DNA of 15,482 bases from Candidatus Methylomirabilota bacterium (GTDB taxonomy: Bacteria > Methylomirabilota > Methylomirabilia > Methylomirabilales > Methylomirabilaceae), in the NCBI GenBank assembly GCA_028869615.1, contig JAGWRQ010000028.1:1-15482 (forward strand). Direction: 5' to 3'. Positions within the stretch are counted from its first letter, which is position 1. Every line of letters starts with the position of its first letter. Below the pieces are notes generated by a model that had not been told where the DNA came from, searched no databases, and saw only the letters and a program-made list of their open reading frames with translations. Shown here piece after piece: positions 1-7,249 of this stretch. Position numbers and translations under genes: made by a program.

Positions 1-21
1 ATGCGGAGGGGGTCTCGGTCT

Positions 22-627
22 ATGAAATCTATCAAAGATACCTTCGAGACAATCCGCGGCATTATCAGCGCTCTGCCCGTTAAGGTTGACATGGCCGTGG
101 TCGGCGGCTATGCCGTCATCCTGCATGGAATCGAGCGGACCACTCTTGACGCAGACTTCTGCCTGTACTCGGACGTGATTCGAACGTCCGGGACTGATGC
201 GTTCTTCGCCGTGTTGACGCAACACCTTCCGGAGCGATTTCGCGCGGAGCTGATTCAAGGGAGCAAGGTTCCGGAGGAGCCCTTTAAGCACGATATCATC
301 TTTCTTGAGGATCGCAGGGGCGAATATCCGCGGATGGACCTGCTGATTGCGCGATATACATGGGAGCTGGAGGCCATCGAGCGGGCTGAGCATCTTCCGG
401 GTGTCTCCATCCCCGTGCTGACTAAACCGCATCTTGTCGCCATGAAACTACAGGCTACAGGATTCAAAGACGCCGACGATGCGGTGAACCTCATCCGCTT
501 GATGACGGAGGAAGAAAAAGCGATCACCTTTCAACTTGCTGAGCGGACTGGTCGAGATAGGAAGTTGGCCCGCCTGCTTGCCCCCACAGAAGAAGAGGTT
601 CGAGACATTCCTGAGGAGATTCTTTGA
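22..627 (+). CDS. Nucleotidyltransferase-fold protein (AbiEii/MNT-like)
   Basis: The protein of about 201 residues has the look of a minimal nucleotidyltransferase. Near residues 18-40 it reads VVGGYAVILHG followed by RTTLDADF, matching the G-G-x-A-x-x-x-x-G and (S/T)-x-D-x-D pattern that binds nucleotide and metal in this fold. A further acidic segment (RMDLLIA) and a C-terminal KPHLVAMKLQA..KDADDAVNLI segment are typical of the AbiEii/DUF6036-type group. I chose the ATG at 22 because a GGAGGG lies upstream at about 5-10; an in-frame ATG at position 1 would add seven residues. Many such proteins work with a partner, as toxin or antitoxin, or modify tRNA or protein. No partner follows here: the next gene is purM-like. 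A partner upstream of the window is possible. The family call is fairly secure; substrate and biological role are unknown. Confidence 0.72.
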   Translation: MKSIKDTFETIRGIISALPVKVDMAVVGGYAVILHGIERTTLDADFCLYSDVIRTSGTDAFFAVLTQHLPERFRAELIQGSKVPEEPFKHDIIFLEDRRGEYPRMDLLIARYTWELEAIERAEHLPGVSIPVLTKPHLVAMKLQATGFKDADDAVNLIRLMTEEEKAITFQLAERTGRDRKLARLLAPTEEEVRDIPEEIL

Positions 628-654
628 GCCTTGGCGGATAACCTACGATCCTGC

Positions 655-683
655 TTGACGCGCTCCGGCGAATCTCTTACTGT
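655..683 (+). promoter_or_regulatory. Candidate sigma70 promoter for the purM-like gene
   Basis: TTGACG at 655-660 is followed after 17 bases by TACTGT at 678-683. The -35 box is good. The -10 box keeps only the key T-A....T positions. Transcription would start near 690, giving an 85-base leader before the chosen purM start. This is read by eye only. Confidence 0.35.
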
Positions 684-774
684 TGGCTGACGCTTGGTCG
701 GTTCGTGGTGCCGCTGTCCGGCGTTCCGACATATTCTGAGGTTAATGCAGCGACGTCAGAAGGGGACAGAGGAA

Positions 775-1884
775 ATGCAGAAGTATCCAGAGGACGCAGC
801 GAGCTATCGTGGTGCCGGCGTCGATGTCGAGCGGGAAGAGCAGGTGCTGTCCCGTGTGATCGAGACGGTGAGCCAGACGTTTGCCTTCGTGCGAGGGGTC
901 GGGAAGCCGGTTCTGCCGATCGGCTTTTTTGCCAACGTCATCGACATCGGTCACGGGATAGGTCTGGCCCTCTCTACCGACGGGGTAGGCACGAAGCTCA
1001 TGGTTGCGCAGATGATGCAGAAGTACGACACGGTCGGGATCGACTGCATGGCCATGAATGTGAACGATGTGCTCTGTGTAGGCGCGCGCCCGACAGCATT
1101 TCTGGATTATATCGCGGTGCAACACGCGAACCCGGACCTCATCGATCAGCTCATGCAAGGGTTGAAGGAAGGGGCGCGTCGCGCAGGGGTGGCCATCTGC
1201 GGTGGAGAGATCGCCCAGGTCAGGGAGATGCTTGCGTCCGAGCGTGAGGGGTGGGGATGCGATCTGGTCGGGATGTGTGTCGGGCATGTTCCGCTCGACA
1301 AGATAATCGTTGGAAAGTCGGTGACTCCCGGCGATGTCATTATCGGGATTCGAAGCAGCGGGATCCATAGTAATGGTCTGACGCTGGCCCGACAGGTCCT
1401 GTTCGCGCAGAACAAGTATACCGTGGACACGAAGTTCGAGGCGCTTGGGCGGACGCTTGGGGAAGAGTTGCTGGAGCCGACTATCATCTACGTGCCGGAG
1501 GTGGTTGAAGCGCTAGAGCGACCGCTGGCCATCAAAGGACTCGCCCATATCACGAGCGACGGGTTGCTGAACCTCCTGCGACTGGACACCGCATCTCACG
1601 CGGTCGGATATGAGATCGACCAACTCCCGCCGATCCCTCCGATATTTTCCCTGATTCAGCAATCAGGCGGTATCCCCGATCACGAGATGTTTCAGGTCTT
1701 CAACATGGGGATCGGGTTTTGTGTCGTTGTCGCTGAGGAGGATGCAGAGCCTTTTGTGGAAATCGTGAAACATCACGGCCGGGAAGCGTTGCAGATCGGC
1801 CGCGTGGTACGCGATCCGGAGCACAAAGTCGTCATTCGACCCCGCGGTCTGGTCGGCCATGGTAATCAATTCATGAAGGTGTAA
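775..1884 (+). CDS. purM: Phosphoribosylformylglycinamidine cyclo-ligase (AIR synthetase), divergent PurM-like
   Basis: PurM converts FGAM and ATP to aminoimidazole ribotide, the fifth step of purine synthesis, in the cytoplasm. The 369-residue product has the family layout: a DGVGTK loop (69-74), GIDCMAMNVNDVLCVGARP with FLDY (about 85-110), a CGGE motif (142-145), SSGIHSNGLTLAR (194-206) and FNMGIGF near residue 320. Two signatures are altered: the usual GGETAEMP reads GGEIAQVREM, and the usual HITGGG reads HITSDG (258-263) followed by LLNLLRL. E. coli PurM is 345 residues. I chose ATG 775 because AGGGGA lies 8 bases upstream; the frame is open back to a TTG at 694 and has another ATG at 745, but those residues do not look conserved. 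No other purine genes are in the window. It could be a PurM paralogue rather than the main enzyme. Confidence 0.85.
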   Translation: MQKYPEDAASYRGAGVDVEREEQVLSRVIETVSQTFAFVRGVGKPVLPIGFFANVIDIGHGIGLALSTDGVGTKLMVAQMMQKYDTVGIDCMAMNVNDVLCVGARPTAFLDYIAVQHANPDLIDQLMQGLKEGARRAGVAICGGEIAQVREMLASEREGWGCDLVGMCVGHVPLDKIIVGKSVTPGDVIIGIRSSGIHSNGLTLARQVLFAQNKYTVDTKFEALGRTLGEELLEPTIIYVPEVVEALERPLAIKGLAHITSDGLLNLLRLDTASHAVGYEIDQLPPIPPIFSLIQQSGGIPDHEMFQVFNMGIGFCVVVAEEDAEPFVEIVKHHGREALQIGRVVRDPEHKVVIRPRGLVGHGNQFMKV

Positions 1885-1907
1885 CAAAAAGGTCTGTCCT
1901 GTAAACG

Positions 1908-1941
1908 CCGTATCGTACTTGGACAGGCTCAGCACGAACGG
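1908..1941. repeat. Degenerate dispersed hairpin repeat (TTCGTGCTGAGCCTGTCGAA type)
   Basis: The right part reads GGACAGGCTCAGCACGAACG (1921-1940). This belongs to a dispersed intergenic repeat seen in many high-GC genomes, whose intact form is a hairpin with a CGTTCGTGC arm on each side. Here the left arm (CCGTATCGTACTT, 1908-1920) has drifted, so pairing is imperfect. Translated on the minus strand it gives the familiar spurious peptide PFVLSLSK. It starts 23 bases after the purM stop and could serve as a weak terminator. Confidence 0.6.
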
Positions 1942-1988
1942 ATTATCAAGGGGATGGCTTCCAGATTGTACGTGGGTTAATTGCTGTC

Positions 1989-2016
1989 CGTCATTCCGGC
2001 GTACGCCGGAATCCAG
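1989..2016 (+). repeat. Palindromic dispersed repeat, left copy
   Basis: The unit has the form CGTCAT-(palindrome)-CCAG. The core at 1993-2012 is a perfect 20-base palindrome built on ATTCCGGCGT and its complement. It is one of the common short intergenic repeats of the CGTCATTCCGGCGAAAGCCGGAATCCAG kind. It is paired with an inverted copy at 2053-2080. Confidence 0.8.
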
Positions 2017-2052
2017 ATTCTCACACGAGTTCCACAATCAAGTTCTACATCA

Positions 2053-2080
2053 CTGGATGCCGGCTTTCGCCGGCATGACG
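2053..2080 (-). repeat. Palindromic dispersed repeat, right (inverted) copy
   Basis: The reverse complement starts CGTCATGCCGGC and ends CCGGCATCCAG, the same unit as 1989-2016 in opposite orientation. The internal hairpin has 8-base arms ATGCCGGC (2057-2064) and GCCGGCAT (2069-2076) around a TTTC loop. Compared with the left copy, paired bases in both arms have changed together (ATTCC..GGAAT versus ATGCC..GGCAT), so the hairpin is preserved. Confidence 0.8.
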
Positions 2081-2186
2081 ACCTTTTCCACCCACACAAG
2101 ATTCGAAAGAGCCATAAGGGGATGTCTGAAACACTGCGCTCGAAAACTGAGTCGCTCAGGCCCAGCACGACTTTGAACATATTGGA

Positions 2187-2215
2187 TTGAAAGCGTAAAC
2201 GGGTCGTGATAGAAT
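2187..2215 (+). promoter_or_regulatory. Near-consensus sigma70 promoter of the metal efflux operon
   Basis: TTGAAA (2187-2192) and TAGAAT (2210-2215) each match the sigma70 consensus in five of six bases, and the spacing is the optimal 17 bases. Transcription would start near 2222, 27 bases before the ATG at 2249, which has AAAGGG at 2235-2240. The 17-base spacer argues against MerR-type (CueR/ZntR) control, which uses 19-20 bases. I see no clear long operator dyad. Confidence 0.6.
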
Positions 2216-2248
2216 TGAGTTGTCCTCGACAGCGAAAGGGATGACTCA

Positions 2249-2635
2249 ATGGGACGGGGATCTGGATCGACAGCTCCGACCGTAGCTCTCATCGCGGCTA
2301 TCTGCCTGTTGTGGGTCTATCCATTTTGCCTATTCCACCAGGCCAGCACTGTTGCGTACCACCGCGTTAACTCGCCTGACTTCGATCATGGCTCATCCTC
2401 ACCCGCCATTTGCGATGCGCACCTGTTTCATGCGGCAATAACCGGCCAAGAAACGGGCGCCGACGCAAAGGCCGGTCTCAGCCTCCACAGTTTTTCTCCG
2501 TCAACAGCTCTCTGTGAACGGTTCTGGGCCGTCAGACACCGTGAACTGAGTAGCGCCTTGCTGACTGGGTCCCGATCCGTCTTGCCTTCCTTTTCTAACA
2601 AGCTGCATATACTATACGTGGTCTACCAGGTTTAA
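2249..2635 (+). CDS. Small exported or membrane protein of unknown function
   Basis: I do not recognise this 128-residue protein. It has an N-terminal hydrophobic segment (about residues 10-28, TVALIAAICLLWVYPFCLF) that could be a signal peptide or membrane anchor. The remainder is rich in Ser, His and Cys, including ICDAHLFHAA and STALCERF. The start is supported by AAAGGG 8 bases upstream and by the strong promoter at 2187-2215. It precedes a CzcB-type adaptor by 129 bases in the same direction, so it is probably the first gene of the metal operon. Small histidine- and cysteine-containing exported proteins are common at the head of heavy-metal RND operons, but no specific family can be named. 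A non-coding leader is the main alternative, since composition is less GC-rich than in the neighbouring genes. Confidence 0.5.
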   Translation: MGRGSGSTAPTVALIAAICLLWVYPFCLFHQASTVAYHRVNSPDFDHGSSSPAICDAHLFHAAITGQETGADAKAGLSLHSFSPSTALCERFWAVRHRELSSALLTGSRSVLPSFSNKLHILYVVYQV

Positions 2636-2764
2636 TTGCCCCGCCCGCGTTCTCGCATTATAGGCATCTCCTCGACCGTGCTGATTCGTGTTTCTGCCCG
2701 TGCGATTACCCGGCGAGGGGATCGACCTCCCAAATTCCTTCATCTCATTGTTGGTGAGTAGTCA

Positions 2765-4033
2765 ATGGTGCAAGTAAAGCAACTCGTGAGTGCGACATTA
2801 CTGGCAATCGCCGTTGCGGCGGGAGGCTGCGGTAAGCAGGAGACCGCGCCGGCGTCGCACGAGACGGGTAAGGTAGCACACCCTCCTGGTTCGGAAGAAC
2901 ATCGGCATGACCATGCGCCGCACGACGAAGAGCGTCGGGAGACGGTCGGCCCCGGCGAGGCGCCAATCGGCGTCCGACTGACTCCGGAAGAGCGCGAGAA
3001 CATCGGCCTCAGGACCGAGGTTGTCCAGCTTCGGCCGGTTGAGGATGTCCGCAAGCTGAATGGGATTGTCAAGCCGCATCCCGATCGGTTAGCGCAGGTG
3101 ACCAGCCGCGTACCGGGCATCGTGCTCAGTGTTCATGCGTCGCTTGGCGCCTGGGTCAGGCGCGGCGATGATCTGTTGGACATCAAAAGTGTGGAGCTGG
3201 AACGGCTGGAGTTAAGCCTGATTCAGGCGGAGAACAGGTTGGCGCTGACGAAGCTGGATCTGGAGCGAGTGCGACAACTCGTTGAACGGGAAATTGTGGC
3301 CCGGAAGGAACTGCTGGCCCTCGAGAACCGACATCGGGAGACCCTGAATGAGATCGAGAGCCTGACGCGCCAACTGAACTTTCTCGGCCTGCCTCAGCAG
3401 GCGATCACGCGGATTCGTGAGGAGCAGACGGTCGCCACGCTGCATTTGCCGGCTCCCATTGGTGGGACGATCGTCGAACGCAACGTCGTGATTGGCCAAG
3501 CGATTGAGCCCAACGTGGCGTTGATGAGGATTATTGACGCCTCGATCATGATTGTCGAGGGGGAGGCCTTCGAGGACATCCTGCCGATGCTGAAGCTCGG
3601 ACAGAAGGTCCGGGTGGTTGTCGCTGCGTATCCGGATGAGGTGTTCGAGGGGAAGATCAGCTTTATCAGTCCGACGGTCAACCCGATAAAGCGGACCATT
3701 CCGGTGTGGGCAGAGGTCATCAATCGCCGGGGGTTACTGAAACAGGATCTCTTTACTCAAGTCTACGTCATTGTCGGCGAGAAGCGCAGAAGCCTCACTA
3801 TCCCGGTTGAGGCTCTTATCAGTGCTGAAGGATCGGAGTTCACCTTTGTCGAACGCGGCGGCGTGTATCTCCGCGCAGACCTCGGATTGGGAACCCGGAA
3901 TGACCGCTTCGCTGAGGTTACGCGAGGTCTCACAGCAGGGGATCGGGTTGTCACGGACGGCAGCCGCCAGCTCTACACGAAGTGGCTTACGGCCCAAGGC
4001 GGCGGATCGGCCCTTGGCGGGCACACACATTGA
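2765..4033 (+). CDS. Heavy-metal RND efflux periplasmic adaptor, CzcB/CusB family
   Basis: This 422-residue protein is the membrane-fusion subunit that links an inner-membrane RND pump to an outer-membrane channel and may hand metal to the pump. The N-terminus is a lipoprotein-like signal ending VAAGGC, with the lipidated Cys at 22. A His-rich linker follows (about 43-55, EEHRHDHAPHDEE). Then come a barrel-sandwich half ending VPGIVLSVHASLGAWVRRGDDLLDI, a helical hairpin (about 140-215, Leu/Glu/Arg-rich), the returning LHLPAPIGGTIVERNVVIGQAI half, beta-barrel and membrane-proximal domains. The C-terminus is GGHTH. The ATG is preceded by GGTGAG with 6-base spacing. It stops 15 bases before the RND gene. 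The family is secure; the metal is not. Confidence 0.9.
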   Translation: MVQVKQLVSATLLAIAVAAGGCGKQETAPASHETGKVAHPPGSEEHRHDHAPHDEERRETVGPGEAPIGVRLTPEERENIGLRTEVVQLRPVEDVRKLNGIVKPHPDRLAQVTSRVPGIVLSVHASLGAWVRRGDDLLDIKSVELERLELSLIQAENRLALTKLDLERVRQLVEREIVARKELLALENRHRETLNEIESLTRQLNFLGLPQQAITRIREEQTVATLHLPAPIGGTIVERNVVIGQAIEPNVALMRIIDASIMIVEGEAFEDILPMLKLGQKVRVVVAAYPDEVFEGKISFISPTVNPIKRTIPVWAEVINRRGLLKQDLFTQVYVIVGEKRRSLTIPVEALISAEGSEFTFVERGGVYLRADLGLGTRNDRFAEVTRGLTAGDRVVTDGSRQLYTKWLTAQGGGSALGGHTH

Positions 4034-4048
4034 TGTGCGGAGCGTGAG

Positions 4049-7000
4049 ATGTTTGCCTGGATCATCGAACGGTCACTGACAAATCGCGTCCTCGTGGTGG
4101 TCGCCTTCGTGGTCCTGCTGATTGTGGGTGTATTCACGCTACGCCGGATCACGGTCGATGTCTTCCCCGAGTTTGCCCCACCTCAGGTCGTCATTCAGAC
4201 CGAGGCGCCCAGCCTGCCGCCCCAGGACGTCGAATTCCTCATTACCGTCCCGATTGAGTCCGCTATTAATGGAACGCCTGGGGTGGAGGTGATCCGGTCG
4301 AAATCAACCGCCGGGCTGTCAAGCGTTGTTGTGGTCTTCAAGTGGGGGACCAACATCTATGCGGCCCGCCAACTCGTGAGCGAACGCCTTCAGGTGGTCC
4401 AGGATCGACTTCCAGCGGGAACCAAGAGTCCTGTGATGCTTCCGATCACGTCAGCGGTGGGCTGGCTTGTCAAATATGCGCTCACAAGCGACCGCGTCTC
4501 CCTGATGGAGCTTCGGACGATCTCAGACTGGGAGATCCGCAATCGGCTGCTGGCGATCCCCGGCGTGGCGTCAGTGGTCTCCATCGGCGGCGAGGTGAAG
4601 CAGTATCAGGTGCTGCTGTCTTCGGACAAACTGTTTCAATACGGCCTGACCGTCAAGGAGATCCTTGATGCTGTCAGGAAGGCGAACGTCAGTATGCCTG
4701 GAGGCTTTCTGGTAACGCCCGGCCAGGAGTACGTGATCACCGGGGCCGGTCGGATCTCGTCGCTCCAGGAACTCCAACAGACCAAGGTGGCAGAGCGAGG
4801 CGGGACGCCGATCCGGTTGGATCAGGTGGCGACGGTCCGCTTCGGTCCGGAGTTCAAGCGGGGAGACGCATCGTGGGAGGGTAGGCCTGCCGTGATCGGA
4901 ACGGTCTCGAAGCTGTTTGGGGCGGATACCTTGACGGTCACGTATCAGGTGGAACAGACGCTGAAGGAGATCCGCAAAACGCTGCCGCCGGGAGTCGAGC
5001 TGAATACGCAGGTCTTCCGCCAGGCGAGCTTTATCGAGTCCTCGATTTCCAACCTGCGCCAGGCTATCCTGGAAGGGGTGGTGGTCGTCAGCATCGTCGT
5101 CATCTTCTTTCTCTTCAATGTCCGGGCGTCGCTCATTACCTTGACGGCGCTGCCGACCTCACTGATCTTCGGTGTGCTGCTGCTCAAGGCGTTCGGGATC
5201 GGTATCAACGCCATGACCCTGGGGGGGCTGGCCATCGCCATCGGCGAGGTCGTAGACGACGCCATTGTGGATGTCGAAAATATCGTTCGCCGACTAAGAC
5301 TGAATCGGGAAAAGTCCCGTTCCGATCCTCCCCTGAAGGTGATCTATGAGGCGTCGGTAGAGATCCGGCACGCTGTAGTCCACGCCACCTGGATCGTCCT
5401 GATCGTCTTCATACCGATCTTCCTGCTTGGCGGGGTGGAGGGGCGGATCTTCACCCCGCTCGGGCTCGCGTACACCTTCGCGATCCTCGCCTCTCTCCTG
5501 GTCGCGGTGACGTTAGTCCCGGCCTTGGCCGCCATCCTTCTGATCCGTCGTGGGGAAGCCCAACCGGAACAGGAGAGCCTGACGGTCCGGGGTATGAAGC
5601 GAGCCTATGAAGCGCTCCTACGCCGGGCGCTGCATCACCCCCGGTGGGTGATGGCCGCCTGCATGTTCCTGGTAGCGGCCAGCCTGGCCGTGGTCCCGTT
5701 CCTCGGTCGCTCCTTTCTCCCTGAGTTTCGCGAAGGCAACTTCATCCTGCAGGTGACGATGCTGCCTGGGGTCCCGCTTGCGGAGTCGATGCGCGTGGGG
5801 GAACGCATCGTCCGGATTCTGAAGCAGCATCCCGAGGTTCTCTCCGTCTCTCAGCGGGCGGGTCGGGCGGAACTGGATGAGGAGGCGCTCCCACCGAATG
5901 TCAGTGAGTTCGACATCGCGATTCGATACAGCACACGTGATCCGGAGTTGCTTCTCCATGCTATCCGCGAGCATCTGGAACGAGTCCCCGGTGTGGCCAC
6001 CGTGCTGGGTCAGTTCATCTCCCACCGGCTGGACGAGGTTCTCTCGGGCGTCCGGGCTCAGATCGCCATCAAGCTCTACGGGCCAGACCTGGCGGTGCTC
6101 CGGGCGAAAGGGCAGCAGATCGAGCAGATCATGCGGGAGATCAAAGGGGTTACGGATCTGCTCCTCGAGCCCCTCATCAATGTCCCGGCCCTTCGGATCG
6201 CGGTCGATCGGGAGGAGGCCTCCCGTCTCGGCCTGGACGTGGGCGACATTCTGGAGACGACCGCAGTGGCCTTCGGCGGAAGATCGGTCTCTCGCGTTGT
6301 AGAAGGACAGCGAGCATTTGACCTGTTTGTATGGTTTGATGAGACCTCCCGCAAGGACCGCGCCTCTATGCGAAATCTCTTAATCGATGCGCCAGAGGGG
6401 CGAAAGATCCCGCTTCGTTTGGTGGCTGACCTCCAGATCGTGAATAGCCCCTTCATGATCAATCGGGAGCGGTTGCAACGGCGGATCGTTGTGCAGGCGA
6501 ACGTGGCGGATCGGGACCTTATCAGCGTGATCCATGAGGTCCAACGCAGGATCGCTAAGGAGATTCAACTTCCCGCCGGCTACTTTATCGAGTACGGCGG
6601 GCAGTTTGAAAGTGAGCGGGAGGCGACGAGGGTCCTGATGGTGTATGGCGGGCTCGCGGTGATCGGGATTTTCCTGATGCTGTACAAGGCCTTCAACTCG
6701 ACCCGCGCTGCCCTCCTCGTTATGGCCAATCTGCCCTTGGCCCTGATCGGCGGCGTGGCGGCCATCCTGCTCACGGGGATGGTCACGAGTGTCCCCTCGC
6801 TGATCGGGTTCATCAGTGTCTTTGGGATCGCGGCTCGAAATGGGATCATCCTGGTCAGCCACTACCGGCGGCTTCGAGTTGAAGGCGTCTCGAAGGAGGA
6901 AGCCATTATCCAGGGGTCAAAGGACCGGCTGGCGCCGGTCCTGATGACGGCCGCCGCGGCCGCGTTAGGCTTGCTCCCCCTGCTGTTCGGTGAGGCTACC

Positions 7001-7249
7001 GGGAAAGAGCTGGAGCGGCCGCTGGCCCAAGTCATCTTGGGAGGCCTCTTCACCTCAACCCTCCTGAACATGATCGTCGTGCCGACCCTATTCATGCGAT
7101 TCGGCTGGGAGCGAGAGGAGGTCTTCCGGCAGCAGTTGGCCCTGGAGCGTGGCGATCTGTTTCGGCCGGTTGCACCGCCCTCCGACGCAGTCTCGCCAAT
7201 CCCGGCGGCGGCTCGCAGCCTTCCGCCGTCGACAACAAGCGATGAATAA
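4049..7249 (+). CDS. Heavy-metal efflux RND transporter, CzcA/CusA family (HME-type)
   Basis: This 1066-residue pump has the full RND plan: TM1 at about 13-33 followed by ITVDVFPEFAPP, a periplasmic loop, TM2-TM6, a second loop opening FLPEFREGNF, and the C-terminal half with GFISVFGIAARNGIILVSHYRR. It exports metal ions using the proton gradient. The TM4 proton-relay segment reads AIGEVVDDAIVDVEN (E400, D403, D404, D408, E410). That is unlike the DFG..VDGAVVMVEN of CzcA and the CusA version, and resembles the uncharacterised HME3 group. Residues matching the CusA Met triad are not Met: FILQVTM, PNVSEFDIAI and HRLDEVLSGV occupy those places. GGAG lies 6 bases before the ATG. Its last 8 bases overlap the start of copCD. 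Family secure; substrate unclear. Confidence 0.93.
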   Translation: MFAWIIERSLTNRVLVVVAFVVLLIVGVFTLRRITVDVFPEFAPPQVVIQTEAPSLPPQDVEFLITVPIESAINGTPGVEVIRSKSTAGLSSVVVVFKWGTNIYAARQLVSERLQVVQDRLPAGTKSPVMLPITSAVGWLVKYALTSDRVSLMELRTISDWEIRNRLLAIPGVASVVSIGGEVKQYQVLLSSDKLFQYGLTVKEILDAVRKANVSMPGGFLVTPGQEYVITGAGRISSLQELQQTKVAERGGTPIRLDQVATVRFGPEFKRGDASWEGRPAVIGTVSKLFGADTLTVTYQVEQTLKEIRKTLPPGVELNTQVFRQASFIESSISNLRQAILEGVVVVSIVVIFFLFNVRASLITLTALPTSLIFGVLLLKAFGIGINAMTLGGLAIAIGEVVDDAIVDVENIVRRLRLNREKSRSDPPLKVIYEASVEIRHAVVHATWIVLIVFIPIFLLGGVEGRIFTPLGLAYTFAILASLLVAVTLVPALAAILLIRRGEAQPEQESLTVRGMKRAYEALLRRALHHPRWVMAACMFLVAASLAVVPFLGRSFLPEFREGNFILQVTMLPGVPLAESMRVGERIVRILKQHPEVLSVSQRAGRAELDEEALPPNVSEFDIAIRYSTRDPELLLHAIREHLERVPGVATVLGQFISHRLDEVLSGVRAQIAIKLYGPDLAVLRAKGQQIEQIMREIKGVTDLLLEPLINVPALRIAVDREEASRLGLDVGDILETTAVAFGGRSVSRVVEGQRAFDLFVWFDETSRKDRASMRNLLIDAPEGRKIPLRLVADLQIVNSPFMINRERLQRRIVVQANVADRDLISVIHEVQRRIAKEIQLPAGYFIEYGGQFESEREATRVLMVYGGLAVIGIFLMLYKAFNSTRAALLVMANLPLALIGGVAAILLTGMVTSVPSLIGFISVFGIAARNGIILVSHYRRLRVEGVSKEEAIIQGSKDRLAPVLMTAAAAALGLLPLLFGEATGKELERPLAQVILGGLFTSTLLNMIVVPTLFMRFGWEREEVFRQQLALERGDLFRPVAPPSDAVSPIPAAARSLPPSTTSDE

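Larger units (their letters stand above)
1885..2248. other. Gene-poor intergenic stretch
   Basis: The 364 bases between the purM-like gene and the small exported protein hold no convincing gene. They contain a degenerate dispersed repeat (1908-1941), an inverted pair of palindromic repeats (1989-2080) and a promoter (2187-2215). I see nothing recognisable between 2081 and 2186. Short open frames on both strands here run through the repeats and are not supported by ribosome sites or recognisable protein sequence. Confidence 0.7.

Noticed and set aside
742..1368. A 208-codon minus-strand frame across the purM-like gene
   Set aside because: It lies opposite a gene with clear PurM motifs and has low-complexity, His/Arg-rich translation typical of antisense frames.
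1663..2292. Several short frames on both strands in the repeat-rich gap, including one encoding PFVLSLSK
   Set aside because: They run through dispersed repeats; PFVLSLSK and PAYAGIQ/PAKAGIQ are well-known spurious translations of such repeats, not genes.
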